Numbered from the stretch's first letter, positions 34,821-44,340 are shown. The stretch is 64,000 bases of DNA from Roseibacillus sp. (GCA_028821775.1 JAPKFB010000007.1:1-64000); one strand, 5' to 3'. Notes: generated by a model not told the origin, from the letters alone. Numbers and translations: made by a program.

Positions 34821-36467
34821 ATGTCGTCTTCTCGGAAGAAAAATAAGGGAAAAGACAAGCGCAAGGCGCGGGTCAAGCGTCGGCAGGAGGGTGCTCGCCA
34901 GGCGATGTCGCGCATTGTGGCGCCGGTGAAGGCGAGCATGCGCAACAGCCGGGCCCTCAATCAACGCGCAGTGCGGGCCTGGGATGCTGCCGAGTACGAC
35001 ACCGCCCTCAAGCTCTTTGAGCAGGATCAGCGCAAGCGCCCGGGCCAGGTCGAGCCCTTGCTCGACCTCGGGAAGGCTTATGGTCTGCGCTACGACTATC
35101 CCCGCGCCGAACAGTGTCTGGAAAAGGCTCTCAAGCTTAGCGCCGCGAATCCAGCATGCCTCGGGAGGGTGGGCGAAATTTACCACGCCTTCTCGCAGTT
35201 CGACCTGGCCGAGGAATATCTGTGCAAGGCTCTCGAGGCCGGGGGTGACTTGGCCCGAGCGTCGGTCGAACTGGCCACCATCTGCGAGCGCCTGCACCGG
35301 CTTGACGAGGCAGGCGCTCATATCGAGCGTGCCCTTGGGGCCGAGCCCGACCATCCGGAGGCCCGACTTGTGCAGGCCAAGCTGGCGCGACGCGGTGGTG
35401 ATTCCACGAGGGCGGAATCGTTCCTCCGTGACCTGCTCGCAATGCCGGACTCCGATCATCACTGGGAGGCGTCCTATGCGCTCGGGGCAATCCTCGACAA
35501 AGAAGGAGACTACGACGGAGCGATGGAGGCTCTGGTCGAGGGCAAGCAGTGGCACCGCGGCCGGGCCCCGACCAAACTTGCCCGGGCCCAAGCCGAGAAC
35601 GTCCTGGCTCGCAATCAGCGCCTGATGGAAACGATCACCCCTGATCACTTCCAGCGGTGGAATTCTGCGGAGGTCGCATCGTCGGGGGAGGGAAGGGCAT
35701 TCGCGCTGCTTTGTGGACACGCCCGCTCCGGCACCACCCTCATCGAGCAGGTCCTGGATTCACACGAGGACCTCGTCAGTTCCGACGAGACCCCGATCAT
35801 GTCGGATGATGTCTACCTGACCCTGGCGCGCCGGTCTCCCACCGAGCTGTCGGTCCCGGAGATGCTTGATGGCCTGCAGGACGAGCAAATGGCGGATGCT
35901 CGCGAGCGCTACTTCCAGCTGAGCGAGGCCTTCCTGCGGGAACCGGTCGGCGCACGAATCCTGCTCGACAAGAACCCCGAGCTGACCCTGCTGATCCCGG
36001 TCATCGCCCGCGTCTTCCCTGAGGTTCGCATCGTCTTTGCGCTGCGCGATCCACGTGATGTCTGCCTGAGCTGTTTCATGCAGGCCCTGCCCATGAACTC
36101 CGTGAGCGTGAGCTATCTCAGCCTGGAGGAGACCTGCCGGAAGTACGCGACCGTCATGAAATCCTGGCTGGCGATCCGGCCGATGTTGACCTGCCGGTGG
36201 ACGGAGACGCGCTACGAGGACAATGTTGCCGACCTTGAGGGCAAAGCACGGCGCCTGCTCGAGTTCCTCGGATTATCGTGGGACGACAAGGTGCTCAAGT
36301 TCTACGAACACGCTCGTCAAAAGCACGTGCGCTCCCCGACCTACGAGGCCGTCACCAAGCCGGTTTACTCCGGCGCGGTAGGACGCTGGCGCCACTACGA
36401 GAAGTTTTTCGAACCGCACCTCGAGGTCCTCGCGCCTTTCGTACGCGAGTTCGGCTACGAGGAGTGA
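34821..36467 (+). CDS. TPR-sulfotransferase fusion
   Basis: 548 residues from ATG 34821. The first ~35 residues are very Lys/Arg-rich. Residues ~45-250 hold about five TPR-like helix pairs (AVRAWDAAEYDTALKLFEQD, LLDLGKAYGLRYDYPRAEQC, AEEYLCKALEAGGD). Residues ~290-540 are a PAPS-dependent sulfotransferase: CGHARSGTTLIEQVLDSHE is the 5'-phosphosulfate loop and FALRDPRDVCLSCFMQ the 3'-phosphate motif. Conserved family blocks LDKNPELTLLIPVIARVFP and VYSGAVGRWRHYEKFF support this. Bacterial TPR-sulfotransferases of this layout are common but rarely characterised; they may sulfate glycans or proteins. No signal peptide, so it is probably cytoplasmic. The convergent phosphodiesterase gene ends 24 bases after its stop. 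Confidence 0.9.
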   Translation: MSSSRKKNKGKDKRKARVKRRQEGARQAMSRIVAPVKASMRNSRALNQRAVRAWDAAEYDTALKLFEQDQRKRPGQVEPLLDLGKAYGLRYDYPRAEQCLEKALKLSAANPACLGRVGEIYHAFSQFDLAEEYLCKALEAGGDLARASVELATICERLHRLDEAGAHIERALGAEPDHPEARLVQAKLARRGGDSTRAESFLRDLLAMPDSDHHWEASYALGAILDKEGDYDGAMEALVEGKQWHRGRAPTKLARAQAENVLARNQRLMETITPDHFQRWNSAEVASSGEGRAFALLCGHARSGTTLIEQVLDSHEDLVSSDETPIMSDDVYLTLARRSPTELSVPEMLDGLQDEQMADARERYFQLSEAFLREPVGARILLDKNPELTLLIPVIARVFPEVRIVFALRDPRDVCLSCFMQALPMNSVSVSYLSLEETCRKYATVMKSWLAIRPMLTCRWTETRYEDNVADLEGKARRLLEFLGLSWDDKVLKFYEHARQKHVRSPTYEAVTKPVYSGAVGRWRHYEKFFEPHLEVLAPFVREFGYEE

Positions 36468-36491
36468 CAGGCTCGGGCGTCCTCTTCGTGA

Positions 36492-39400
36492 TCACTCTTC
36501 GCCCACGCGGTAAAAGCGTCTCGTGGTGCCGGCGGCGATGCCGCTGTCCGTAAAGGTCGTGCTCTCACCACCGCTCGGGTAACCGCTTGCTACTACGACC
36601 CAGGTGACCAGATCGTCCGAAGTTTCCACCTCGTAGGTCGCTCCGGGAAAGGAGTTCCATCTCAGCGTTGCGTCATTGTTCGCCGCATCCAAGTCAATGC
36701 CAGTGATCACCAGAGGGTGATTGGGATCCCCAATCGCACTCTCGCCCGCCAATCCCCGGGTGTAGAGGGAGGTCACTTCCTCGGTGGTGAGGAGGCGACG
36801 CCAGATCGCGACGTCATCGATCGCGCCGGGGAACCGGTTTTCCCAGATTGTTCCCAAGGTGCCGTCGGTGGCCACGCAGGTGGGAAGCCCGGAGTCGATG
36901 TTTCCAAGGTGAGAAATGGTGGCGGCTCCGACTTTCCGGCCGTTGAGAAAGAATTCGGCGTCGCCGTCGCGGTCATGAGTCACCACGATGTGGTGCCAGG
37001 AGCCATCATTGACAGGGACATTGGTGGCATCGAAATCGACACGGTTTGAACCGTCACCAATGTTCCATTCGAGGTTTCCCGCCCCGTTGAAACCGGCATT
37101 GGAGGCATTGCCTGCGATGACCCAACCGGCATTGGTCCCCGAGTTCCAGTTTTTGTTGGAGATGATGGCGGGGTCGTAATTCGTCCCACCGTTTCCGCGG
37201 TTGTCGTCGAATGAAGAGGTCGATTTCATCCAGAGCGCCACCGAAAAGTCGACGGACGTTCCGAACCGGAGCTCGGCCGGGTTGTGGGCATTCACGTACT
37301 GGGGTGGCATGGCGGTATCGTCGAACTCGTAGGCCTCACCGATCCGTCCGGTGGTCAGGGCCGGCGCTCCGGACAAAGCGGTGGGGAGGTCGTTGGCAGA
37401 GTGATCGTTGGAGTCACCATCGAAGGGCAGGTAGAGGACGAGATCGTCGCGAAGGGTCCCGTTGTATATCTGCACGGGCTGCGAGAGCGGGGGGCAGTTA
37501 TCGGGATCGGGGGTGGCCACCCGGATGGTGTAGTTGAATTCGATATAGCCAGGGACTCCAATCCCGGGCGGGGAATCGAGGTAGCTCGTGGTGTCGATCG
37601 GGACGGTGGCAATGAGAGCTCCATCGCGCAGAATTTCAATTTGTGTTGCGGCCGGATTGACTCCCGCTTCCCAGCTCAGGGTCACGGTCCCGGCCGGTCC
37701 GTTGGGGAGGAGTGCGAGGTTCGAGGGGCACTGTGAGGTGCCGACCGAGGCAACGAGATCGCTGATTTCCTGCCCGCTGAGGGCGACACGCCAGAGGGCG
37801 GCCTGGGCGATCTCCCCGTTGAAGCGGATGTCCTCATTGTCGTCGGCGAAGGTGCCCATCATGAAGCCGTTGAATGGAATCGGATTGTAGGTGATGAGTC
37901 CTGATGCAGGTGCGCTTACGACTTCGGCACCATCGACATAGAGCCGCACCGCCGATCCATCGTAGACGCCGGCGAGGTGATACCAGGCGCCAGGCTGGAA
38001 GAGCCCGGCGGGGCTGGCCACATAGAGCATGGCATTGTTTTGGGTCGTCACGGCCCATCCGAAGCGCCCGTTGGACATGGTGTGCAGATAGTATCCGGAT
38101 TCGGTAGCTGTGGTGTCGAAGGCGATCCCTGCAATGCCGGCGTAGTCCGTGAAGAGGGCCGGTTTGACCCAAGCGCTGACCGTGAGCGCGGAGTTGGGCA
38201 TCAAACGAATGTCGTTCCCGAACGACACCCAGCCGTCTGCACTGGAAAGGCTCAGACCATTGCCAAGAAATCCGGAATCAATCCAATTCGTGGCATCCAG
38301 CCCGTTGACGAAGACGCCGTCCAGCCCCCCGCCCAAGGCGTCTGCGGTGGTGGTCCCCTCCCCCTCGTCGAAATTCCAGAGCCCCACGGCGGTCACTCCG
38401 GAGTCGACGGTGAAACTCCAGACTTCCCCCTCGATCGTTTCCACTGCGGTTACGGTGTCGACGCGCCAGTAGTAGGTCACGTTCAGGTCGAGCGTCCCGG
38501 GATCAAAGACGGTGCCGAATTGATTTCCTCGGAACTCGGCGGCGCCGGGATTGGAAGTCGTTCCAAAATAGAGCTCGGTGCTGACCGCGTTGGCGCCGGG
38601 CATCCATCCCAACACGGTCCCCAGGGGGACGTTGACGGCGCTATCGGCCGGTCCCGGGGCCGTGGCCTGGAGGAGGGGCTGATTGACCGGGCGTCCGTCC
38701 AGGTCCCAGGAATCGTCGACTGCTCCGAGCATGTGGTGGAGAATGGTGGGCGCGAAATCAACATTGGATGGCTGGAACTCGATCGAGACCGGCGTGCCGT
38801 CCAGTCGGCTGAGCAGAAAGAAGACGTTCATTTCCTTGGCGGACGACCCGCCGTGACCACCGCTATCGGTCCGTCCGTGATCGGTCGCCAGCAGCACCAG
38901 CCATTCTTCATTGGAGATGGTGGGACGGGTTTGGATCGCCGCGATCAATTCGGCCATGTAGCCGTCGACGGTTTCAACTCCCGTGATGGTTTGGGGCGCC
39001 AGGGTGCCGTAACTGTGAGCGAGAACATCGGGGTTGCCATAGTAGACGAAGATCGCATCCGGATCGCCGTTGGTCAGGATCTGCACGGCTTGCTGCGTCA
39101 CTTGTGCATCCCCTGGGCCGTAGCCGATGGTATCTCCGTCCAAGGTGATCCGATCGTCGATCTGGTTTGAGACCATGGTATTGAAGGGAAGCCAGTCGGT
39201 GATCGCTACAGTCTCAAGCGCCGGTTGTTGCTGTTCGAGTCGGGTCAGAACATCGGGATAGGCGTCGAAATGGAGAGGCGGCGAGAAGGAGTTACCTGTC
39301 ACTCCATGCTTGGCATTGCTGACCCCGGTAAGGATGTCGGACCATCCGGGACCGCTTGAGGTCGGAAACGAAACCGTCAAGGCATCGTCCCGATAGGCGC

Positions 39401-39563
39401 CGGCTGCCGCCAGGGCATCATAGTGGGGAGTAGACGCCAGCGTGATCTCGTCGGGCCGCACGCCATCGATTCCCACAAGGAGAACTTTCGGGACTGCCCA
39501 CGCCATGGGCGAGGTCAGAGCTGCGCCGATCGCGGCGATGATGAGAACTCTGTGCGCTTTCAA
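36492..39563 (-). CDS. Exported NPP-type phosphodiesterase with two LamG domains
   Basis: 1023 residues. A signal peptide (VLIIAAIGAALTSPMAWA) is followed by a type I phosphodiesterase/nucleotide pyrophosphatase domain (~25-290): VLLVGIDGVRPDEI carries the first metal Asp, SFPTSSGPGWSDILTG the Ser/Thr nucleophile region, and LLATDHGRTDSGGHGG the later metal ligands. An Fn3-like module (~300-380), LamG-1 (~390-620), a second Fn3-like module (~635-710) and LamG-2 (~715-930) follow, then the usual short verrucomicrobial C-terminal beta domain (YEVETSDDLVTW ... RRFYRVGEE). LamG-2 resembles that in the giant protein at 20415. It probably hydrolyses a phosphodiester or phosphonate-monoester outside the cell while bound to a polymer. 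The EEP gene lies 29 bases upstream on the same strand, so they may form an operon. Confidence 0.88.
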   Translation of the reverse strand: MKAHRVLIIAAIGAALTSPMAWAVPKVLLVGIDGVRPDEITLASTPHYDALAAAGAYRDDALTVSFPTSSGPGWSDILTGVSNAKHGVTGNSFSPPLHFDAYPDVLTRLEQQQPALETVAITDWLPFNTMVSNQIDDRITLDGDTIGYGPGDAQVTQQAVQILTNGDPDAIFVYYGNPDVLAHSYGTLAPQTITGVETVDGYMAELIAAIQTRPTISNEEWLVLLATDHGRTDSGGHGGSSAKEMNVFFLLSRLDGTPVSIEFQPSNVDFAPTILHHMLGAVDDSWDLDGRPVNQPLLQATAPGPADSAVNVPLGTVLGWMPGANAVSTELYFGTTSNPGAAEFRGNQFGTVFDPGTLDLNVTYYWRVDTVTAVETIEGEVWSFTVDSGVTAVGLWNFDEGEGTTTADALGGGLDGVFVNGLDATNWIDSGFLGNGLSLSSADGWVSFGNDIRLMPNSALTVSAWVKPALFTDYAGIAGIAFDTTATESGYYLHTMSNGRFGWAVTTQNNAMLYVASPAGLFQPGAWYHLAGVYDGSAVRLYVDGAEVVSAPASGLITYNPIPFNGFMMGTFADDNEDIRFNGEIAQAALWRVALSGQEISDLVASVGTSQCPSNLALLPNGPAGTVTLSWEAGVNPAATQIEILRDGALIATVPIDTTSYLDSPPGIGVPGYIEFNYTIRVATPDPDNCPPLSQPVQIYNGTLRDDLVLYLPFDGDSNDHSANDLPTALSGAPALTTGRIGEAYEFDDTAMPPQYVNAHNPAELRFGTSVDFSVALWMKSTSSFDDNRGNGGTNYDPAIISNKNWNSGTNAGWVIAGNASNAGFNGAGNLEWNIGDGSNRVDFDATNVPVNDGSWHHIVVTHDRDGDAEFFLNGRKVGAATISHLGNIDSGLPTCVATDGTLGTIWENRFPGAIDDVAIWRRLLTTEEVTSLYTRGLAGESAIGDPNHPLVITGIDLDAANNDATLRWNSFPGATYEVETSDDLVTWVVVASGYPSGGESTTFTDSGIAAGTTRRFYRVGEE

Positions 39564-39592
39564 AGTGGGTGAGGGTGAAAATAATTCCTGGG

Positions 39593-42070
39593 TTAGGGAG
39601 CAACAGACTCCAGTTTGATTCGGACGAATTGGAGGTCGGAAGGGGCGCCATCGGCAGGAGGATCGATGCGGTAGACCGCTTCCTCAATCCCATTCTCCGT
39701 TTCGAGAGGTGATCCAATGGGAACGGCGCGCTCGCTCGCAGGCGCCCAGGTCTCCAAGTCGTTGGAAAGCTCGATGAGGTAGCGAATGGCATGTGAGGTG
39801 TAGGAGCTCCCATTGGCAGTCCCCCCCAGAAGGCGGCGATAAGTAATGCGGAATTCTCCCATGTCGGACCGCACCTCGAGGAGAGCGGGATCATTCGGGG
39901 CGTTTGGGTTGGTTCCGAATCCCTGCTCCCCGAAGTTGTTGAGGTGATCCCCATCCGGGTTGCCGGAAGCGCCCTGGCTCGAGATGTTGCCGAACTTCGC
40001 GATTTCCCAGGCGTCGCTGAGGCCGTCCGAATCGGAATCGACCGGGGCGACGGAAAACTCGGCCAAGGTGCCGGCGTGATCAGATGGCCACCGCCCTTGC
40101 ACGATGGTGGTGAAGACCTGACAGTTCACCACCGAAAGCGGCGCGCCCTTGAACTGCACCAAGTCAATGCGGTCCTGCACGTCGCTCGGGTCGATGGGGG
40201 TCCAGGTGTTGCCCGGCATCGCGACAGGATCGGGATGCCTCACCCGGTAGGCGTCCAGCATGCCGGCACCTGCAGTGGCGCGGGTGACAGGCCAGTCGAC
40301 CACCAGTCCGAAGTGCAGTCCGGCCGCGGCGGTGGCGGGAGTCCAGTCGAGGTGGGAAGGGCAATTGAAGTCGCCGAGGAGCAGGACGGGCGTGGTATCG
40401 GCCGCGGCGAGCTGGGAGGAAGCGGCGGAAAGAAAGCTGTTCACCTGGGCGACTCGGCCTGAACTGGTCTCGGAGGCCAGGGCGGCGGCGACCTTCGCGG
40501 CGTCCCCGCCCGAAGCGTCACGGGCATCATAGGGTCCGTAGGGATAGGCGGTGAAGTGGCAGGCCCAGAAGTTCACTTCGCGTCGCGGGGAATTCGAGAT
40601 TCGCAGGCGAGCCCCTACCGAGTTGCTGGCTGTGAAGGTGCGCACCACCGGGTAGCGGCTGAGCACGGCGTTGTCGCTGCCCGACTGGTAGACGGACCAG
40701 CCGAGGTCGTTGGCCCACTGCGTGGCGCGGCCATTGTTCTCGGATACTGCTACGACATCGGCGTCGGAGATCAGGATGGAGTCGAGTCCCTTGTTGTAGC
40801 CGTCGCTGACATTTCCGGTGCCGACCCAGACGTTGAAGGAGAGGGCTTTGAGTCTCGGGAGGTGGATCGTTCCCGGAGCGAAGACCTCGATCTTGAGAGT
40901 AGCGCTGGCGGTTGCCGCAGTGACGTCCGAAACTTCGATCGTAAACTGATTGACCCCGGGATCACCTGGTCCGGGCGTGCCGCTGAGGGATCCGTCGGAA
41001 GCGATCGTGAGCCAGTCGGGACCCGCCTTCTTGGAGAAGGTCAGGCCACCCGACACCCCGGACCGGGCGTAGGCCCCCAGTGTTCCCGAGTAGGGCAGGC
41101 CGGTGAGGGCATGGATTCGCCGAATGGGGTCGATGACAAAACGCGGTAGCGGGCTGCTATCTCCCACCGTGAAGCGGATTGGGCCCTGCTCGAGGGTGTG
41201 ACCATTGTCGAGGAAGAGACAGGCGTAGTAGGAGCCATCAGCGAGGCTGAAGTTCATTGCTCCGTTGGGCTCGTTGCCGCCCGCGATCTGGAATCCGTTG
41301 AGATAGTTCCAGGCGGTCGAGGACGCGATGGCGGGGGTGTCGCCGGCGCTGTATATGCCCACCCAGCTGTCGGGATTGGCAGTTGCACCAGCCCACGTCG
41401 CGGTGAGCGATTCACCGCTTGCCAAAGCGAGCTTGTGCAACGAGAACGCCGCGGTGTTGCCCGCGTCTTTGAAGATCTTCGTGACGGCCGTCTGAGCGTT
41501 GTTGAGTTCAAGGGTATACTCGCGGTTGGAGGCTGGAGATACTTCGATGGAGGATTGTCCCAGGACGTTGAGCGGGGCGCTTCCATCGTCGAGAGTCAGG
41601 CTGGTGACAGGCGGACTGATGCCGATCACGGACCAGCTAAGCGTGATGGGCAGTCCGTCATCGATGAACTGATGATCCGGACCGAAGCTCTGGATGGTAG
41701 TCACGGACGCGACCTCGAAATCGACCTTGGGCGTGATGGGAGTGTAGCCGTCGTTGGCGAGAAAGTGCGCGCTCCACTCGCCCGCGGACAGCCCGGGGGA
41801 GGCAAAGGTGAGCGAGCCATTCGCCATGCCGCTGGTGGCGCTCCTGGTGCCATTGACATAGAACCAGAGAGTGGATCCGGGGTTGCCACTGGGAAGAGTG
41901 CCGCGGGGATAGATTCCGACCCAGTCGGTGGCACTGCCCGGACCGCCGATCCACGAGGAGACGATGTCCTGGTTCGGGGCGTAGACCACTTGATCGAGGG
42001 TGAAAGTGGTTTGCGCGAGTCCCATTGCTGCCATCCCAAGTAAGGGGACAATTGTTCCGGCGTAATTCAT
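39593..42070 (-). CDS. Exported endonuclease/exonuclease/phosphatase-domain protein
   Basis: 825 residues from the ATG at 42070, which opens a signal peptide (NYAGTIVPLLGMAAMGLAQ). Residues ~20-390 hold three beta-sandwich modules (twice a DWVGIYPRG / DSWVGIYSAGD-type domain, then a putative-Ig cadherin-like GSLSGTPGPGDPG). Residues ~405-675 are an EEP catalytic domain: ALSFNVWVGTG, AVSENNGRATQWANDLGW, NFWACHFTAYPYGPYDAR, LLLGDFNCPSHLDW, DRIDLVQF and WPSDHAGTLAEF match the metal, Asn and terminal SDH motifs. The C-terminus has a DSDSDGLSDAWEIAKFG spacer and a beta domain. Substrates of this family include nucleic acids, phosphoinositides and sphingomyelin; next to a phosphodiesterase, extracellular phosphate scavenging is a reasonable guess. 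Confidence 0.88.
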   Translation of the reverse strand: MNYAGTIVPLLGMAAMGLAQTTFTLDQVVYAPNQDIVSSWIGGPGSATDWVGIYPRGTLPSGNPGSTLWFYVNGTRSATSGMANGSLTFASPGLSAGEWSAHFLANDGYTPITPKVDFEVASVTTIQSFGPDHQFIDDGLPITLSWSVIGISPPVTSLTLDDGSAPLNVLGQSSIEVSPASNREYTLELNNAQTAVTKIFKDAGNTAAFSLHKLALASGESLTATWAGATANPDSWVGIYSAGDTPAIASSTAWNYLNGFQIAGGNEPNGAMNFSLADGSYYACLFLDNGHTLEQGPIRFTVGDSSPLPRFVIDPIRRIHALTGLPYSGTLGAYARSGVSGGLTFSKKAGPDWLTIASDGSLSGTPGPGDPGVNQFTIEVSDVTAATASATLKIEVFAPGTIHLPRLKALSFNVWVGTGNVSDGYNKGLDSILISDADVVAVSENNGRATQWANDLGWSVYQSGSDNAVLSRYPVVRTFTASNSVGARLRISNSPRREVNFWACHFTAYPYGPYDARDASGGDAAKVAAALASETSSGRVAQVNSFLSAASSQLAAADTTPVLLLGDFNCPSHLDWTPATAAAGLHFGLVVDWPVTRATAGAGMLDAYRVRHPDPVAMPGNTWTPIDPSDVQDRIDLVQFKGAPLSVVNCQVFTTIVQGRWPSDHAGTLAEFSVAPVDSDSDGLSDAWEIAKFGNISSQGASGNPDGDHLNNFGEQGFGTNPNAPNDPALLEVRSDMGEFRITYRRLLGGTANGSSYTSHAIRYLIELSNDLETWAPASERAVPIGSPLETENGIEEAVYRIDPPADGAPSDLQFVRIKLESVAP

Positions 42071-42103
42071 AGTGAGGCTGATCACGATAGGGACTGCGAC
42101 CGG

Positions 42104-42187
42104 TGATGACAATCAGAAGGTCGCTCGGGAGATCGATGGTGGGGGTAGAGCCGGGCTTTTCATGATGACAATCGGGGCGGGAGATCG
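42104..42187. repeat. Two-part direct repeat in a divergent promoter region
   Basis: TGATGACAATC occurs at 42104..42114 and 42163..42173, each followed by CGGGAGATCG (42126..42135 and 42178..42187). The gap inside the unit differs (11 versus 4 bases). The unit lies in the 146-base divergent gap between the EEP gene and the esterase gene and could be a pair of regulator sites or a small duplication. Confidence 0.4.
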
Positions 42188-42201
42188 CATAGTTCCTATG
42201 C
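42187..42201. promoter_or_regulatory. Inverted repeat GCATAG-TTC-CTATGC
   Basis: A perfect 6+6 inverted repeat with a 3-base spacer ends 15 bases upstream of the esterase ATG at 42217. At that position it could act as an operator or as a hairpin over the translation start. No other copy was noticed in the window. Confidence 0.3.
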
Positions 42202-42216
42202 AAATTCCCACGCGAC

Positions 42217-42999
42217 ATGACCAAACTACTCGCAATTCTGATCCTCTTCTCAATTCTTTCCTCGGCTCTCTACTCCGAACCGAGGAAGGAGGCGGAACAG
42301 TATACCGCCGAGGTGTGGAAGAACTCGAAGGGAGAGAGTTTGAACTATCGGCACCGCGCGCCCGACACGGTAGATCCGGGGAAGAAGTATCCCCTCATCG
42401 TCTTTTACCACGGGGCAGGCGGGCGGGGGGACAACAACCTCGGGCAGATTGCCGACGCAGGAGCAGTCCATTCGTTTGCCAAGGCCGGAGTCTTTTCAAA
42501 GCGCGGGGCCTATGTCATCGCCGGACAGGTTCCCAAAGGCAAGCTGTGGGTTGATGTCTCCTGGTCCACCCTGGAGCACAAGATGCCGAAGGTGTCGGAT
42601 TCGATGAGATTGATGTTCGAGGCGGTCGATGCCTTCGTGGCGGACAAGAAGAACCAGATCGATCCCAAGCGCATTTATGCGATGGGGCTTTCGATGGGCG
42701 GCTACGGAACCTGGGATGCCATTCAACGGCGGCCGAAATTCTTCGCGGCTGCGGTGCCGATCTGCGGAGGCGGGGACAAGTCGATGGGTAAAGCTCTCGC
42801 GCCACTTCCCATCTGGGCATGGCACGGAGACAAGGACAACGTGATCAAACCGAGTCGCTCGACGGACATGATCGCGGCCATCAAGGCTGCGGGGGGGTCA
42901 GCAAAGTACAGCGAACTCCCAGGGGTCGGTCACAACGCGTGGAGCAAGTGTTGGGCGTCGAAGGAGCTTTGGGACTGGCTGTTTGCGCAGAAGAGGTAG
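42217..42999 (+). CDS. Exported alpha/beta-hydrolase (phospholipase/carboxylesterase-like)
   Basis: 260 residues with a short signal peptide (LLAILILFSILSSALYS). The fold is an alpha/beta hydrolase close to the PHB-depolymerase/carboxylesterase group: LIVFYHGAGGRGDNN (61-74) is the oxyanion region, GLSMGGYGTWD holds the nucleophile Ser159, WHGDKDNVIKP the acid Asp207 and GVGHNAW the His239. All three triad members are present in the right order. The ester substrate cannot be read from sequence; related proteins in these bacteria often sit with polysaccharide or sulfated-polymer degradation genes, and a sulfatase lies 1.4 kb downstream. It converges on the sugar dehydrogenase gene, with 33 bases between the stops. 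Confidence 0.9.
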   Translation: MTKLLAILILFSILSSALYSEPRKEAEQYTAEVWKNSKGESLNYRHRAPDTVDPGKKYPLIVFYHGAGGRGDNNLGQIADAGAVHSFAKAGVFSKRGAYVIAGQVPKGKLWVDVSWSTLEHKMPKVSDSMRLMFEAVDAFVADKKNQIDPKRIYAMGLSMGGYGTWDAIQRRPKFFAAAVPICGGGDKSMGKALAPLPIWAWHGDKDNVIKPSRSTDMIAAIKAAGGSAKYSELPGVGHNAWSKCWASKELWDWLFAQKR

Positions 43000-43032
43000 G
43001 GTGTGAAGTTTGGGTTGCCCCTGCCCCGTCGC

Positions 43033-44340
43033 CTACTTCCCTGGAACGATTTTCCAGATCGCGCCATTCTTGCCGGATGGGCCCTTGCCGGTGTTGGTGA
43101 GGACGTAGAGTTCACCCTCGTGGTCCTGACCGAAGCCAATGACATTCTGATGGGGCCCTTCCGGACCCTTGGCTCCGGGGAGGATCTGCATGGTCCAGGT
43201 CTCGGGAGTGTCGCGCACGCCGGCGTAGAGCCCGTGCCGTGATCCGGACCAGCTCATGGTCCAGTCGGCGAAGATGTAGACTCCGGTGAGACCCGGGAGG
43301 GCCTTGCCGCGGTAGACGTGACCGCCCGTAATGCTGATGCCGTACCCGGGAGCCGTTCCGAAGGCTTTGGTGTGGGGATAGGCGAGGACGGGAGCCTTGA
43401 ACCCCTCCGCTGCAGGGGTGACCTTCAGGGTCGCGGCCGCACCGGGGCTCTTTTGATCGAAGGAGACGTAGCCTTCGTAGCGCGGCCAACCGTAGTTGCC
43501 GGCGGTGATGACATTGACCTCTTCGAAGCGCCCCTGTCCCACGTCTGCAATGATGAGGTCCCCATTGCCGCCGTGGTCGACGGTGATGCCCCACGGGTTG
43601 CGAATCCCCCAGGCGTAGATTTCATCGAGTCCTTCCTTGCCTTTGAAGGGGTTGCCATCAGGGATTGCGTAGGGCGTTCCGTTGTCGATATCAATGCGCA
43701 GGATCTTGCCGAGAAAGCGTTTGGTGGACTGTCCGTTGCCGCCCTTCTCATGGCCTCCGGGAGGTTTGGCGACGAGGTCGTTGGCCCCTCCGCCATCACC
43801 CAGTCCGAGATAGAGATAGCCGTCCTTGCCGAATACCAAGTTGCCGCCATCGTGGTTCCACTGCGGTTCGTCGATGGTAAAGATGACGCGCTCGCTCCGG
43901 CTATCAGCCACCCCGTCCTTCTTGACCTTGAACTCGGAGAGTCGTCCGGTGTGGTCGTAGCCCTCCTTGCCGTCCTTGGCGAGGGGATGGCTGTAGAAGA
44001 CGTAGACCTTTTTGTTGGAGGCGAACTTCGGGTGGAGCGCCACTCCGAGAGCGCCGCGTTCGTCGAAGCCCTTCTTGAGTTTCACGATTCCCTTGCGCAG
44101 ATCCAGAAAGGCCTTGCCCGGCTTGCCGCCCTTTTCGCCGAGGAAATGTATCATGCCGGCCTGATCGACGACGAGGAAGGCTTGGTCGCCTTCGCGGTAG
44201 GGGATCATGATGAGTGGAGAGACAAATCCGGTCGCGAATTGTTCGTAAGCAACGGCGGGAAGATCTTTCGCGGGTGATCCGACGGAAGCTGCCAAGGAGA
44301 GTGCGAGAGTGAAGGAAGAAAGGGTGAGGCGACGTGTCAT
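43033..44340 (-). CDS. PQQ-dependent aldose sugar dehydrogenase
   Basis: 435 residues with a signal peptide (TLSSFTLALSLAASVGSPA). It is a six-bladed propeller of the soluble glucose/aldose sugar dehydrogenase family (GSDH): ERGALGVALHPKFASNKKVYVFY, EPQWNHDGGNLVFGKDGYLYLGLGDGG (the HxGG stretch that includes the catalytic His region), GKILRIDIDNGTPYAIPDGNPF, EIYAWGIRNPWGITVD, ADVGQGRFEEVNVITAGNYGWPRYEG and ISITGGHVYRGKALPGL. It oxidises sugars in the periplasm using PQQ and calcium. No PQQ biosynthesis genes are in the window. Some family members in planctomycetes and verrucomicrobia may have other substrates, so the family call is firmer than the substrate. Confidence 0.88.
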   Translation of the reverse strand: MTRRLTLSSFTLALSLAASVGSPAKDLPAVAYEQFATGFVSPLIMIPYREGDQAFLVVDQAGMIHFLGEKGGKPGKAFLDLRKGIVKLKKGFDERGALGVALHPKFASNKKVYVFYSHPLAKDGKEGYDHTGRLSEFKVKKDGVADSRSERVIFTIDEPQWNHDGGNLVFGKDGYLYLGLGDGGGANDLVAKPPGGHEKGGNGQSTKRFLGKILRIDIDNGTPYAIPDGNPFKGKEGLDEIYAWGIRNPWGITVDHGGNGDLIIADVGQGRFEEVNVITAGNYGWPRYEGYVSFDQKSPGAAATLKVTPAAEGFKAPVLAYPHTKAFGTAPGYGISITGGHVYRGKALPGLTGVYIFADWTMSWSGSRHGLYAGVRDTPETWTMQILPGAKGPEGPHQNVIGFGQDHEGELYVLTNTGKGPSGKNGAIWKIVPGK

